Source: DUOA01 sp012839095
Lineage (GTDB): Bacteria; Bacillota; Clostridia; Caldicoprobacterales; DTU083
NCBI GenBank assembly: GCA_050951505.1
Contig: JBMNJE010000013.1
Span: 62,001-126,000 of the forward strand
Length of the DNA: 64,000 nt
Direction of reading: 5' to 3'
The first letter of the stretch is position 1; every line of letters begins with the position of its first letter. A model generated the notes under the pieces. It had not been told where the DNA came from and ran no database searches. It was given only the letters and a program-made list of their open reading frames with translations. Shown in pieces: positions 1 through 7,765 of the stretch. A program made the position numbers and the translations under genes.

Positions 1-1616
1 AAAATGGTCTCTTCAGACTGCCGAAGCACATCTTCACTTATCTGACCTGCCGGAATCTTTCCTTCATAATACTGCTGAGAGGTGTAGAAACAGGAACGGG
101 CAAGCCTGTTCAGTACATTGGTAAGCAGGTTTCCTTCCTTAAGTGCCGGATCTCCGTCCCTTTCACCTGCAGCAGGATTGAGGGGTTTGGGCTGGAAGCT
201 GACGCTTCGAATTCCCAGCCCCAGACCCAGAAAATGTGCCCGAAGCTGCTCAGCAGTATAGTAATCCAGCAGCTCCAATGCCATGGGAGGTTTTACCTTG
301 CCGCTGCTGCTGGCCTTTTTATCCAGAAAAAGAACATGACTGTTGGCAATCAGGCTGGGCAGCTGGAGCTGGCCTTCCCCGGGCCTGATGGAGGGGTTCC
401 TGCCCTGGAATGCCATGAACATGGCCATCTCAGCCAAGCCGTAGAAATAGATATTGTCCTCTCCTATGAACTGGTAAACTTGTGCATCGGGAGAACACCA
501 CCATTTTTTCCAGGCATCCTCATCCTGGTTCTGCTGCTTAAGATAAACCCTGGTAAAGGAAATAGGCGCCCACAGGGATTCAGGCCATACCCAGAAGGTC
601 AGATCCTTAACCCCTTCCTTTTCCGGTGCAGGCACGCCCCATTCCACATTTCCCGTCAGGCGGAAGGGAACCAGGGTTTTGCCTGTTCTGTATCTGATGT
701 TGTTCTCGGTAAGCAGATTGCAGGCCTTTTCCCGATCCTGGAGATTATCAAATATCATCTCAAAAGAGCTTTTGCTTTCCTCCTGCTCAATGCGGAATTC
801 CGGCAGCAGGCCCCTGAGGGATTCAACCTCCTCCTGATATTCCTTTTTGACATAGATGATGGGCGGCTTCAAAAACTCCTGCAGAATATTGGTCAGCATG
901 GGACGGGTATTGGGAAGGGTTAGCAGATAATCAACCCATTCCTGGAGCAGACGCTGAAAGTCTTCCAGTCTGAAATACCAGTTGGTAACATCCCTGAGGA
1001 CCGGTTTTTTGCCCGACAGTCTGCTGCGCGGATTAATCAGGTCAGCAGGCATATATTGATGCCCCAGGGAGCATTCATCGGCATAGCCCTTGTCTGAACG
1101 GCAGCCCTCAATGGGACAATGCCCCTCTACCTGACGGCCGTTCAGAAAGACTTCCAGTTCCGGGTCATAGAACTGGGATGTGGTGCTCTTGCTGAGATAA
1201 CCATTCTCATACAGTATGTTAAAGACTTCTTCCGAAACCTGTCTGTGAACCTCTTTGGCCTCCCCCAATCCGGAGGCGGAGAAGAGGTTTAAGCTGATAA
1301 GGTACCTGTCCAATGCTTCCTTCTGCAGCTTATGGTTATATTCCACAAATTCCTCAATGGTCTTCTCCGTTCCCTCTTCTTCCACCAGCCTGCGGTAAGA
1401 CTCGGAAATAGGAGAACCATAGCAGTCGGTACCGGATATGAAAATAACATTCTCTTCCCCGATCCGATCCCGGAGGAACCTGGCAAAGGCATCGGCATGA
1501 ACAAAAACTCCGCCGATGTGACCAAAATGCAGTTCCTTGTTGCCGTAGGGCATTCCCCCCGTAATAACAGCCCGCTTGGGGAATTTGGGCCTGTTTTTTT
1601 CTCTGCCTTGGATCAT
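1..1616 (-). CDS. Methionyl-tRNA synthetase-like class I aminoacyl-tRNA ligase (3' end off window)
   Basis: Class I synthetase expected to charge tRNA-Met in the cytosol; about 538 codons are present and the C-terminus lies beyond base 1. The frame opens at ATG 1616 behind AAGGAG. Near the N-terminus it has a Rossmann signature with HFGHIGG, the HIGH-motif equivalent. A zinc-knot-like stretch follows (CPIEGC, then CSLGH). The KMSKS loop is read as DKKASSS, so both the M and the second K are replaced. The HIGH region and overall layout fit MetRS, but the motif variants suggest a divergent paralogue rather than the only MetRS of the cell. No T-box leader was seen upstream. Family call fairly secure; role as sole or secondary MetRS unknown. 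Confidence 0.8.
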   Translation of the reverse strand, partial: MIQGREKNRPKFPKRAVITGGMPYGNKELHFGHIGGVFVHADAFARFLRDRIGEENVIFISGTDCYGSPISESYRRLVEEEGTEKTIEEFVEYNHKLQKEALDRYLISLNLFSASGLGEAKEVHRQVSEEVFNILYENGYLSKSTTSQFYDPELEVFLNGRQVEGHCPIEGCRSDKGYADECSLGHQYMPADLINPRSRLSGKKPVLRDVTNWYFRLEDFQRLLQEWVDYLLTLPNTRPMLTNILQEFLKPPIIYVKKEYQEEVESLRGLLPEFRIEQEESKSSFEMIFDNLQDREKACNLLTENNIRYRTGKTLVPFRLTGNVEWGVPAPEKEGVKDLTFWVWPESLWAPISFTRVYLKQQNQDEDAWKKWWCSPDAQVYQFIGEDNIYFYGLAEMAMFMAFQGRNPSIRPGEGQLQLPSLIANSHVLFLDKKASSSGKVKPPMALELLDYYTAEQLRAHFLGLGLGIRSVSFQPKPLNPAAGERDGDPALKEGNLLTNVLNRLARSCFYTSQQYYEGKIPAGQISEDVLRQSEETI

Positions 1617-1756
1617 TAAAATCTCTCCTTATATGAAACAATACCGGAATTCCAATGAATTCAGTCTTGTAACCTTTTTACTGATTCCCATATTAAGAAT
1701 TGCAGCTGTGAAAGCTCTCAGTCTCAACGTTTTCTGAGGCAGAGAGCTTAAGGGGT

Positions 1757-1785
1757 ATGTTATCATAATTTGCTTGTTTTGTAAA
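1757..1785 (-). promoter_or_regulatory. Probable sigma-A promoter of the MetRS-like gene
   Basis: On the minus strand TTTACA (1785-1780) and TAACAT (1762-1757) are separated by 17 bases, with a TG just before the -10. The start codon is about 140 bases downstream. The rest of 1617-1953 holds this promoter, the divergent promoter at 1903 and no other gene that I can see. Confidence 0.55.
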
Positions 1786-1902
1786 TAATATACCTTTGGA
1801 AAGGAGCCGGCAATTTGGCAAGAATGCTTAATTTTGCCATGTAATTCTGTTAAAAAATTTATTGACAATCTTATGATTATTAACACAAAATTCATAAAAA
1901 AA

Positions 1903-1911
1903 TGGTATAAT
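1903..1911 (+). promoter_or_regulatory. Extended -10 promoter of the HEAT-repeat gene
   Basis: TGGTATAAT is a perfect TATAAT (1906-1911) with the extended TG element. The expected -35 position is poor. A TTGACA at 1862 is too far upstream to pair with it. The AGGAG ribosome binding site follows at 1941. Confidence 0.6.
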
Positions 1912-1953
1912 ACTGATCAATGCATATGCATCAGTAGAATAGGAGTGGTTTTA

Positions 1954-2289
1954 ATGTTTGGTATAACCGAAGAAAAAATTGCCAGGTGGGGGGAAAAGGG
2001 CAAAGCTGCTAAATTGGTAAAGGCTGCCGGCTCCAGAAAGCCTGGTATTCGCCTGGCCGCCATTCGAGCAATGGGAAAAGTTGAGGATGAGCATACATTC
2101 AACTACCTCATCACCTGTCTGCGGGATCGCAGCTCGGAAGTCAAAATTGCTGCCATGGAAGCTCTGGATGCACTGGGCAACAAGAACGCTGTTGAGCACG
2201 TGAAGAGCCTGGTCAAGGACACAGACGAAAAGGTAGCTGATAAGGCAAGAGAGATATTGAGAAGCCTTAATCTGCGTGAGTCCCACTAA
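1954..2289 (+). CDS. Small HEAT-repeat domain protein
   Basis: A 111-residue cytosolic protein with no signal or membrane segment. It is built of two to three helical HEAT/PBS-lyase-type repeats: 'IRLAAIRAMGKVEDE' and 'SEVKIAAMEALDALGNKNA' show the alternating A/L pattern and the conserved glycine turn. HEAT repeats usually bind proteins; no catalytic residues are visible and I assign no function. The start at 1954 is chosen because AGGAG (1941-1945) sits 8 bases upstream; the longer open frame from 1834 lacks a ribosome binding site and crosses the promoter. It is the only intact plus-strand protein gene in the window, divergent from the MetRS-like gene and followed by a hairpin terminator. 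Confidence 0.75.
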   Translation: MFGITEEKIARWGEKGKAAKLVKAAGSRKPGIRLAAIRAMGKVEDEHTFNYLITCLRDRSSEVKIAAMEALDALGNKNAVEHVKSLVKDTDEKVADKAREILRSLNLRESH

Positions 2290-2315
2290 GCAGAACCAGA
2301 ATCAAATGGCCAAAA

Positions 2316-2361
2316 AAAGACAGAGCTGACGGGAATTATATTTTTCGCCGGTTCTGTCTTT
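2316..2361. terminator. Hairpin terminator between convergent genes
   Basis: AAAGACAGA (2316-2324) pairs with TCTGTCTTT (2353-2361) around a long, partly paired loop. A and T runs on both sides would let it work for the plus-strand HEAT gene and for minus-strand transcription from the MFS gene. Confidence 0.5.
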
Positions 2362-2386
2362 CTTCTTTATTAATGAGCCTTGTCAC

Positions 2387-2504
2387 CTAATACTCAAAGC
2401 TGACATCAACCACAGCCCTTACTTCAACCTGGCCCACACTTATGGGGGTGGAGGAACGAATTTTTAACGGCCTTCTTCAATGCTTCCTCATACAGCCTGT
2501 CTGG
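2387..2504 (-). pseudogene. Remnant of a SIMPL (DUF541) domain protein, C-terminal end with internal deletion
   Basis: Read on the minus strand, one frame gives 'DRLYEEALKKAVKN' and a shifted frame gives 'TPISVGQVEVRAVVDVSFEY' and then a stop at 2389-2387. Both pieces resemble the end of SIMPL/YggE-type proteins, where they are normally separated by several tens of residues, so the middle appears deleted with a frame change. The upstream part of the gene is missing and the remnant begins inside the last codons of the MFS gene. SIMPL proteins are poorly understood periplasmic or extracytoplasmic proteins. The match is from memory of the family and should be verified. Confidence 0.45.
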
Positions 2505-3675
2505 CTCTGCTTCTGTACTTTGATATTACAAGATTCAGGGTACAGAATAATGCAAACAAAAGGAGCGAACCGATAAGAGTGAGCATTCCTTCCTCCATTC
2601 CCCCTGTCTCTGCCCTTAACCCCACCAGATAGGGAATAAAGGAAGTCCCCAGGCCGCCGCAGGCAAAGAGCAAACCGGCTGCAGTACCCGATCCGCCTAT
2701 CAGGTATGCTGCATTGGCTACCGTATTGGGATATATGCCTGCCAGAAAAAAACCAATGCCTATAACGGCTGCATAAACCAAGAGGATGTTTTTGGATACA
2801 ATAAGCAGAATAAAAAACAAGAGAGAGCCTGCTCCACCTGCAAAGAGCATTGTCTCCCTGGACAGGTGTTTTGACAGCCAGACGCAGCTTAAGCGGCCGG
2901 CTATGACGGCAAGCCATGTAACTGCCAGCAGCCTTTGGGCTGCGAATCCGTCGCCTATGCCCGTATCCAGTATATAGGAAGTCAGCCACCCGTTAATGCT
3001 GTTTTCCGTACCCACATAGAAAAAGATAATCAGCATGAAAACATAGTAACGAATGTCTTTCAGAAAGGCCAGGGAAATTCTGCTTCTGCCCTGTTCTTTC
3101 TCCTTTTTGTCATCCGGCTCCGGCAAGTCAATGCGAATAAAAACCCAGGCCAATATGAGCGCAAGCACCGACAGCACAGCCATGGCGGCCTTCCATCCCA
3201 AACCTGCGCCTACAGCTGCACTCACGATAAAAGGCGCAAGGAATGCACCGATTCCAAATGACATGTGCAGTATATTGATTATGCCCGGGTCTCCGTCTGT
3301 TCTTTCGCTTACCACTACATTGCTCAGGTTGTTTATAATGCCCACGCCAAAACCTGATATGATAAGAAATATGTAAATGGCAGCCGGGGATGAGGTCAGT
3401 ACCACTCCCCCGTATCCAAGGGCAAAAGACAGGGAGCCGAAAATCAGGACTGTACGTCTTCCGACATAAGCAGAGGCAATCCCTCCAAGGACAGAAGCGG
3501 CCAGGTTACCTACAGCCTGCAGCATCAGTAAGGTGCCGCCCTGATCATAGCCCAGCTGATAGTCTCCTAAAAGATAGGGCATTACAGCGCCTGTCATCAG
3601 AACATAGGCACCGGTTACGAAAAATGCATAGTAGTTTCCAAGAAGAAACAGGGTAGTTTTCTTATCTTCAGCCAA
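2488..3675 (-). CDS. MFS transporter, possibly sugar permease
   Basis: A 395-residue integral membrane protein with about 12 hydrophobic segments, an acidic DKK N-terminus, and the MFS loop 2-3 motif in the form 'AYVGRRTVLIFGSL'. A central charged loop ('EPDDKKEKEQGRSR') splits the two six-helix bundles. The start is TTG at 3675 behind AGGTG. The overall pattern is closest to FucP/BSC6-like sugar MFS proteins, but the substrate cannot be read from sequence. It lies 66 bases downstream of the PHP hydrolase gene in the same orientation and may be a distal member of that operon. Its 3' end abuts the SIMPL remnant, suggesting a deletion joint just beyond its stop. Confidence 0.8.
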   Translation of the reverse strand: MAEDKKTTLFLLGNYYAFFVTGAYVLMTGAVMPYLLGDYQLGYDQGGTLLMLQAVGNLAASVLGGIASAYVGRRTVLIFGSLSFALGYGGVVLTSSPAAIYIFLIISGFGVGIINNLSNVVVSERTDGDPGIINILHMSFGIGAFLAPFIVSAAVGAGLGWKAAMAVLSVLALILAWVFIRIDLPEPDDKKEKEQGRSRISLAFLKDIRYYVFMLIIFFYVGTENSINGWLTSYILDTGIGDGFAAQRLLAVTWLAVIAGRLSCVWLSKHLSRETMLFAGGAGSLLFFILLIVSKNILLVYAAVIGIGFFLAGIYPNTVANAAYLIGGSGTAAGLLFACGGLGTSFIPYLVGLRAETGGMEEGMLTLIGSLLLFALFCTLNLVISKYRSRARQAV

Positions 3676-3741
3676 TTCTTCACCTGCTTGTTGTAATGTG
3701 CCTTGTAATTTATGCTGTTTTACATCCGGTAATAATTACAG

Positions 3742-5049
3742 TTAATCAAAATAAATGGGATTGGTCAGCATTGCACGCATAGGAGGAAGCCCCGGGGCAT
3801 AGCTCCTGTATACTTCCAGACGGACAAAGCGGGCGCCCGGGAAGCTTCGGGTCAGCTTGCAGGAAACAGCATCCCCCGGACAATAAATATTTTCCTCTCC
3901 CAGATCGGTGATGATTTTCAACTCATCCATTCCCCTAAGACCGAAGAAGGTTATTTCCAACTCAGAGCCGGAAGGTGCAAGATCCCCGAAGGAATATTCC
4001 GCATCTTTGGATCTGCATACCATGTCAGCCCCAGGTCCGCCGGCCAGGTAGGAAATATAGCCGCTTCCGCGTCTTAGTGCATCCATTATATCTTCAGGAC
4101 TCCGGGAGAGTGCGTACAAAAACATGCAGGGCATGGCAAGCCCTCCGAACAATCCTGCCCGATGGTAGTCGCTTCCGCCTGTTGCAGGGAGCCTTTCACC
4201 GGCGCAAAGCCGCTTGTGCCACCAGCCTATTGCCCTCTCATTTCTTTCGGACATGACTCCGTTCCAGACCTCAATACCGTCATACGGAAGATCAAAACCC
4301 CACTGCCATGGAACCAGGGGGCAGAATGGATGATTGAGAACCACCATGGCACCGTTCTCCCTTGCCTCCTGCATCAGCTTTACTGTCTCATCGACAGATT
4401 CAGTATAATAAGGGGAACGATAGGGACGCTGAACTCCGAGGATACCTGCATGACCCCTGTAATGCGTCCATTCGGTGCCATGTATTATGGTAATATCATG
4501 GCACAGGGGAACTTCGCCATCCAGCTTGAAGTTGTTGTGGTCGGTTATAATCAGGAAATCCAGCCCCTGCTGCCGGGCCAGATTTATGGTGCCTGCAATG
4601 TCCGCTGCGCCGTCGGAGGCATGGGTATGAAGATGGGTATCGCCCCGAAAGAGGCGCCGCTTTTTCCTGGTCAGCAGGATCTCATATTCTACCGTAACCC
4701 CTCCCTCCGGCACCTTGTAGGCACCGGCGATGATATGCCATGTACCAGGCGTAATTTCGCATTTTGAGAATCCTGCACTGCTGCCAAGGGGAGAAACCCA
4801 GACATGAGCCCGGTCTGATCCGGATGCGCCTATGAATTCACCGCCCGGTGCTTCAATAGCAAGATCTATGATAGAGGATTCTCTGTGCATGGTAAATCCA
4901 TCTGCCTGACTCTTTTCACATCGGCTGTAACTATAGCGCACATCAATCCGTTCTATGTTTTTCTCCAAAACAAAGGGTATGGGAATATATCTGCCTTCCT
5001 GCGTTTTTTCAATTTTAACCCTTAAACGAATGGGTTTCATGGATTCCAT
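3742..5049 (-). CDS. PHP-domain metal-dependent hydrolase, CehA/McbA-like
   Basis: 435 residues. The N-terminal ~130 residues look like a beta-rich domain; the PHP domain begins at 'GDTHLHTHASDG', which supplies the HxH metal ligands and the SDG signature. It continues with 'FLIITDHNNF', 'GTEWTH', 'NHPFCP' and 'TGGSDYHR', all expected metal-binding motifs of the family. The family hydrolyses phosphoester or other ester bonds with a bi- or trinuclear metal site; the true substrate is unknown. The start ATG overlaps the stop of the upstream deacetylase gene (TGATG), so the two are translationally coupled; ATG nine bases further in is an alternative. Context with a sugar symporter and carbohydrate deacetylase suggests a role in processing an imported, modified glycoside. 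Confidence 0.82.
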   Translation of the reverse strand: MESMKPIRLRVKIEKTQEGRYIPIPFVLEKNIERIDVRYSYSRCEKSQADGFTMHRESSIIDLAIEAPGGEFIGASGSDRAHVWVSPLGSSAGFSKCEITPGTWHIIAGAYKVPEGGVTVEYEILLTRKKRRLFRGDTHLHTHASDGAADIAGTINLARQQGLDFLIITDHNNFKLDGEVPLCHDITIIHGTEWTHYRGHAGILGVQRPYRSPYYTESVDETVKLMQEARENGAMVVLNHPFCPLVPWQWGFDLPYDGIEVWNGVMSERNERAIGWWHKRLCAGERLPATGGSDYHRAGLFGGLAMPCMFLYALSRSPEDIMDALRRGSGYISYLAGGPGADMVCRSKDAEYSFGDLAPSGSELEITFFGLRGMDELKIITDLGEENIYCPGDAVSCKLTRSFPGARFVRLEVYRSYAPGLPPMRAMLTNPIYFD

Positions 5050-5927
5050 CAGGGTTTCCTCCTTCCAAAAGGTGCCTGTGCCCAGGAAACAGGGATAAAG
5101 CCTTCCCCTTCTATAAAGCGCGTAAATCTTCCTGATTTAAGGTATGTATACTCCCAGACCCTCTTCTGCCACTGGGGAGTACGCTTTAGCAGGGCATCAT
5201 CGGGCAGTGCGGGATGCATGAACACCTCTGTGATGCCGGGACCGGCCCCGGCAAGCTCCTTTTCATAATAGGCGCACAGGGCTTCATATCCTTCAATCTT
5301 CTCCACGGGCAGGGGATGGGTGACGAGGTCATCCAGCAGCTTTACCTTCATAAGTCCTGCCAGTCTTACAATGGTGCGATGGGCTATTCGAAGTGCCGGG
5401 GGAATCCTTCCCCCTAACTGGCGGGATATAAAGGCGTTTTGCCTGGCAAAGCGGAAGGGCAGGCCGTACTTTCTGCAGACGGAAAAGGCATTCAGAAAAA
5501 ACAGCCGTCCGTTGGTGCCATACAGGGTGCCGCCGTGACTGTCTGCATGATCCGGCCTGCAGCCGCGGCCCAAAAGCGACAGATACTGGGCCTCAAGCTC
5601 GCGTGTAACGTCTGCTGAGCCGGCAGCCCCGGCCATTTCCTTATCATTATGCATCAGAAAGCCCTCCTTCAGGAGGGAAGGCACCGAATCCCCTGCACAA
5701 GGCCTCCACTTCTCATCGGCCCATTCAGAATTCAGAGTCCAGTGCACGCCAACAGCGAGACCGGCTTCCGCAGATATTCTGCATGCCTCTTCAGACAAGG
5801 GAGCAGGTGCCAGTATGGTTGCCGATGTAATTGCACCCAGCTGAAAAAGCTCTGAAACCGCCCCGTTGACGCTTTTATTAAGGCCGAAGTCATCGGCATT
5901 AATTATAAGGTAGCGTTTATTGCCCAT
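5049..5927 (-). CDS. ChbG/YdjC-family carbohydrate deacetylase
   Basis: 292 residues, cytosolic. The opening 'YLIINADDFGLNKSVN' is the NADDFG signature of the family and 'PDHADSHGGTLY' carries the HxDxH-type metal ligands. The best-known member, ChbG, removes an acetyl group from chitobiose or its 6-phosphate; other members act on different acetylated sugars. The start ATG 5927 follows GGAG five bases after the symporter stop. The gene is coupled to the downstream PHP hydrolase by a TGATG overlap. The operon therefore has import (GPH symporter), deacetylation and a second hydrolytic step. Family certain, substrate unassigned. Confidence 0.85.
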   Translation of the reverse strand: MGNKRYLIINADDFGLNKSVNGAVSELFQLGAITSATILAPAPLSEEACRISAEAGLAVGVHWTLNSEWADEKWRPCAGDSVPSLLKEGFLMHNDKEMAGAAGSADVTRELEAQYLSLLGRGCRPDHADSHGGTLYGTNGRLFFLNAFSVCRKYGLPFRFARQNAFISRQLGGRIPPALRIAHRTIVRLAGLMKVKLLDDLVTHPLPVEKIEGYEALCAYYEKELAGAGPGITEVFMHPALPDDALLKRTPQWQKRVWEYTYLKSGRFTRFIEGEGFIPVSWAQAPFGRRKP

Positions 5928-5932
5928 AGACC

Positions 5933-7240
5933 TTACTCCACAGCCTGCTGCCCGGCAGACAGAGCGGCCTTATCGTCCGGGAAGCTCAGGAACCGTGAGA
6001 AGAGAACGCTTATAAGCATGACAGCAAAGGGAAATATCGTAAGCAGAAATCGTGCCGCTTCCCCTGGCTGAGGTCCGGGCACCTCACCGCTGACAAAACC
6101 ATAGAGCCTGCTTACCAGCAGAAAGGCCAGGCTGGTAAAAAGCCCGCTTAAGCGGTTCATGAATCCCATGGCACTGGCATAGGTTCCTTCACGCCTGAGG
6201 CCGTGTTTGCGCGTATCCTCATCCATGATGCGGGCTCCAATGAGATCCATGGTGGTGATTGCACCTGCGAATCCAAGCCCCACCAGGCAGCTGGCAATAA
6301 TTGCACTTACAAGTGAGTTCGCAAAGTATAGGGGAATAAAGGCTGCGGCAAGAGATATGAGGGCAGCCCGCCATACAGGCATAACAGTATATTTTTTGAC
6401 TATTATTGCCCAGACTGCGACTCCGCCCATGGACAAAAACAGTACTGAACCCAGCAGAATAGTGCTTGCTGCCGCTTCCAGGCCAAGGGTATACTGAACA
6501 AAGAAGGGAACCGCCTGCATTACAAGAGCCATGGCAGCGCTGTAGAAGGCATTGGCAAAACCAAACATCCAGAACTTGGGATTAGTGAGCATTACCTTCA
6601 GGGTGTCCCAGAGCCTGGGCTTCTCGCCGGTCTCCTCAATTTCTCTCTCATGACAGCCTAATGAACAATACAAAATAACAATGACTGCAAGTATTCCGTA
6701 TACGATTGAGGTATTGCCATAGCCAAGTTTTTCGGTAACGATAGGTGTCAGAGCAATGCTTATAACCATGGCAACCAGCTGGAAGGCCTGGCGCATGGCA
6801 TTGGTCTTCGCCCGTTCAGCGTCACTCTTAAACAGTTCGGGAAACAGTGCACCATAGTTGGCATTGATGAGTGAATCCAATGTACCTGTAAGCATATACA
6901 TAAGCAGCATATAGGGGAATATGCCTGTGCCGGATACAAAGGCGGGAATGTTGAAAAAGGCGATAAAGCAAAGCGCAAGCAGCGGAGTTCCGATTACCAG
7001 CCAGGGCCTGCGCCTGCCCCATCTGGTACGGGTTCTGTCAGACAAAAAGCCGTAAACCGGGTTGTCCAGAGCATCAAGAAAGGTGTAGAGAAACAGTACC
7101 TGGGCGAATTGTTCGGTTGTTACTCCCTTTTGTATCACATAGAAGGCTGCGGCGTAGGTCTTGAACATGTTGATGGGAATGGATGTACCGAACATACCGA
7201 TGGCATAACGAAATGGTTTGGTTTGTTTCCGGGATGACAT
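5933..7240 (-). CDS. GPH-family (MelB-like) sugar:cation symporter
   Basis: 435 residues with about 12 membrane helices. 'SDRTRTRWGRRRPWLVIG' is the diagnostic cytoplasmic loop between helices 2 and 3 of the glycoside-pentoside-hexuronide family, and 'DALDNPVYGFLSDRT' precedes it as in MelB. It should import a glycoside with Na+ or H+. ATG 7240 follows a strong AGGAGG. It heads a three-gene operon with the deacetylase and PHP hydrolase (gaps of 5 and overlaps of 1 base). Only 21 bases separate it from the end of the helicase module upstream, leaving little room for a promoter of its own, so it may depend on read-through or have lost its promoter. Confidence 0.85.
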   Translation of the reverse strand: MSSRKQTKPFRYAIGMFGTSIPINMFKTYAAAFYVIQKGVTTEQFAQVLFLYTFLDALDNPVYGFLSDRTRTRWGRRRPWLVIGTPLLALCFIAFFNIPAFVSGTGIFPYMLLMYMLTGTLDSLINANYGALFPELFKSDAERAKTNAMRQAFQLVAMVISIALTPIVTEKLGYGNTSIVYGILAVIVILYCSLGCHEREIEETGEKPRLWDTLKVMLTNPKFWMFGFANAFYSAAMALVMQAVPFFVQYTLGLEAAASTILLGSVLFLSMGGVAVWAIIVKKYTVMPVWRAALISLAAAFIPLYFANSLVSAIIASCLVGLGFAGAITTMDLIGARIMDEDTRKHGLRREGTYASAMGFMNRLSGLFTSLAFLLVSRLYGFVSGEVPGPQPGEAARFLLTIFPFAVMLISVLFSRFLSFPDDKAALSAGQQAVE

Positions 7241-7261
7241 GGGACCCCCTCCTGAATATAA

Positions 7262-7765
7262 TTATTTATTTTTAAGATTTTCCACAGCTATTATGATTTC
7301 ACTGCGAAAATCCTTCGTACGCTGCTCAATCCGTTCCAGATAATCACTGCCCAGATATCTTCGAAGCGCCTCCAGTTGGGCGCAAAAACGCTCCAGTCCT
7401 TTTTTGGAAACCTTTCCGTCCATCTCTATCATCGTCAGCCTCCGCATGGTATATTTCGGCAGAGTCTGAAATTCCTTCAAATCCCTGAGCAGGGTCTGAA
7501 TAAATGGCAGATATTCCTCCAATTCCGCAGCATGATTTATCATGGCACTGCGCAGGTTATTCTCTGCCCTGACAAAGAGTGACTGCTCACTTCGCGGCAT
7601 CGGGGTCTGCTCACGGTAAGCCTTGATCGTTTCATAAGCCGGCCAGAACCGGTCGCTCAGCGGCTGACGCTGTGTTTCCGGATGGCAGCGGATCCGCGGC
7701 AGGGCTTCCTCAAATAAGAGGGGCTGTACCTCAGACTTTTCCTCCTGCTGTATCCGGTACTGCAT
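7262..7765 (-). pseudogene. C-terminal segment of the PLD-SNF2 helicase, shifted out of frame
   Basis: This frame encodes about 167 residues ('VQPLLFEEALPRI' to 'IIAVENLKNK') that read as the helical C-terminal tail of the helicase encoded just upstream. It has no credible start: the AGGAGG at about 7744 is not followed by an in-frame start codon, and ATG 7765 has no ribosome binding site. Removing one A from the AAAA run at about 7736-7739 joins the upstream frame to this one and gives a single protein of about 1128 residues. I therefore treat it as part of one broken gene rather than an independent gene. Programmed frameshifting or a sequencing error are alternatives. Confidence 0.6.

Noticed and set aside
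1617..1900. T-box riboswitch upstream of the MetRS-like gene
   Set aside because: I found no T-box consensus and no terminator-antiterminator pair; only a promoter is visible.
7731..7765. Translational coupling of an independent small gene after the helicase
   Set aside because: The AGGAGG there has no in-frame start codon at a usable distance, so a separate gene is less likely than a frameshift.
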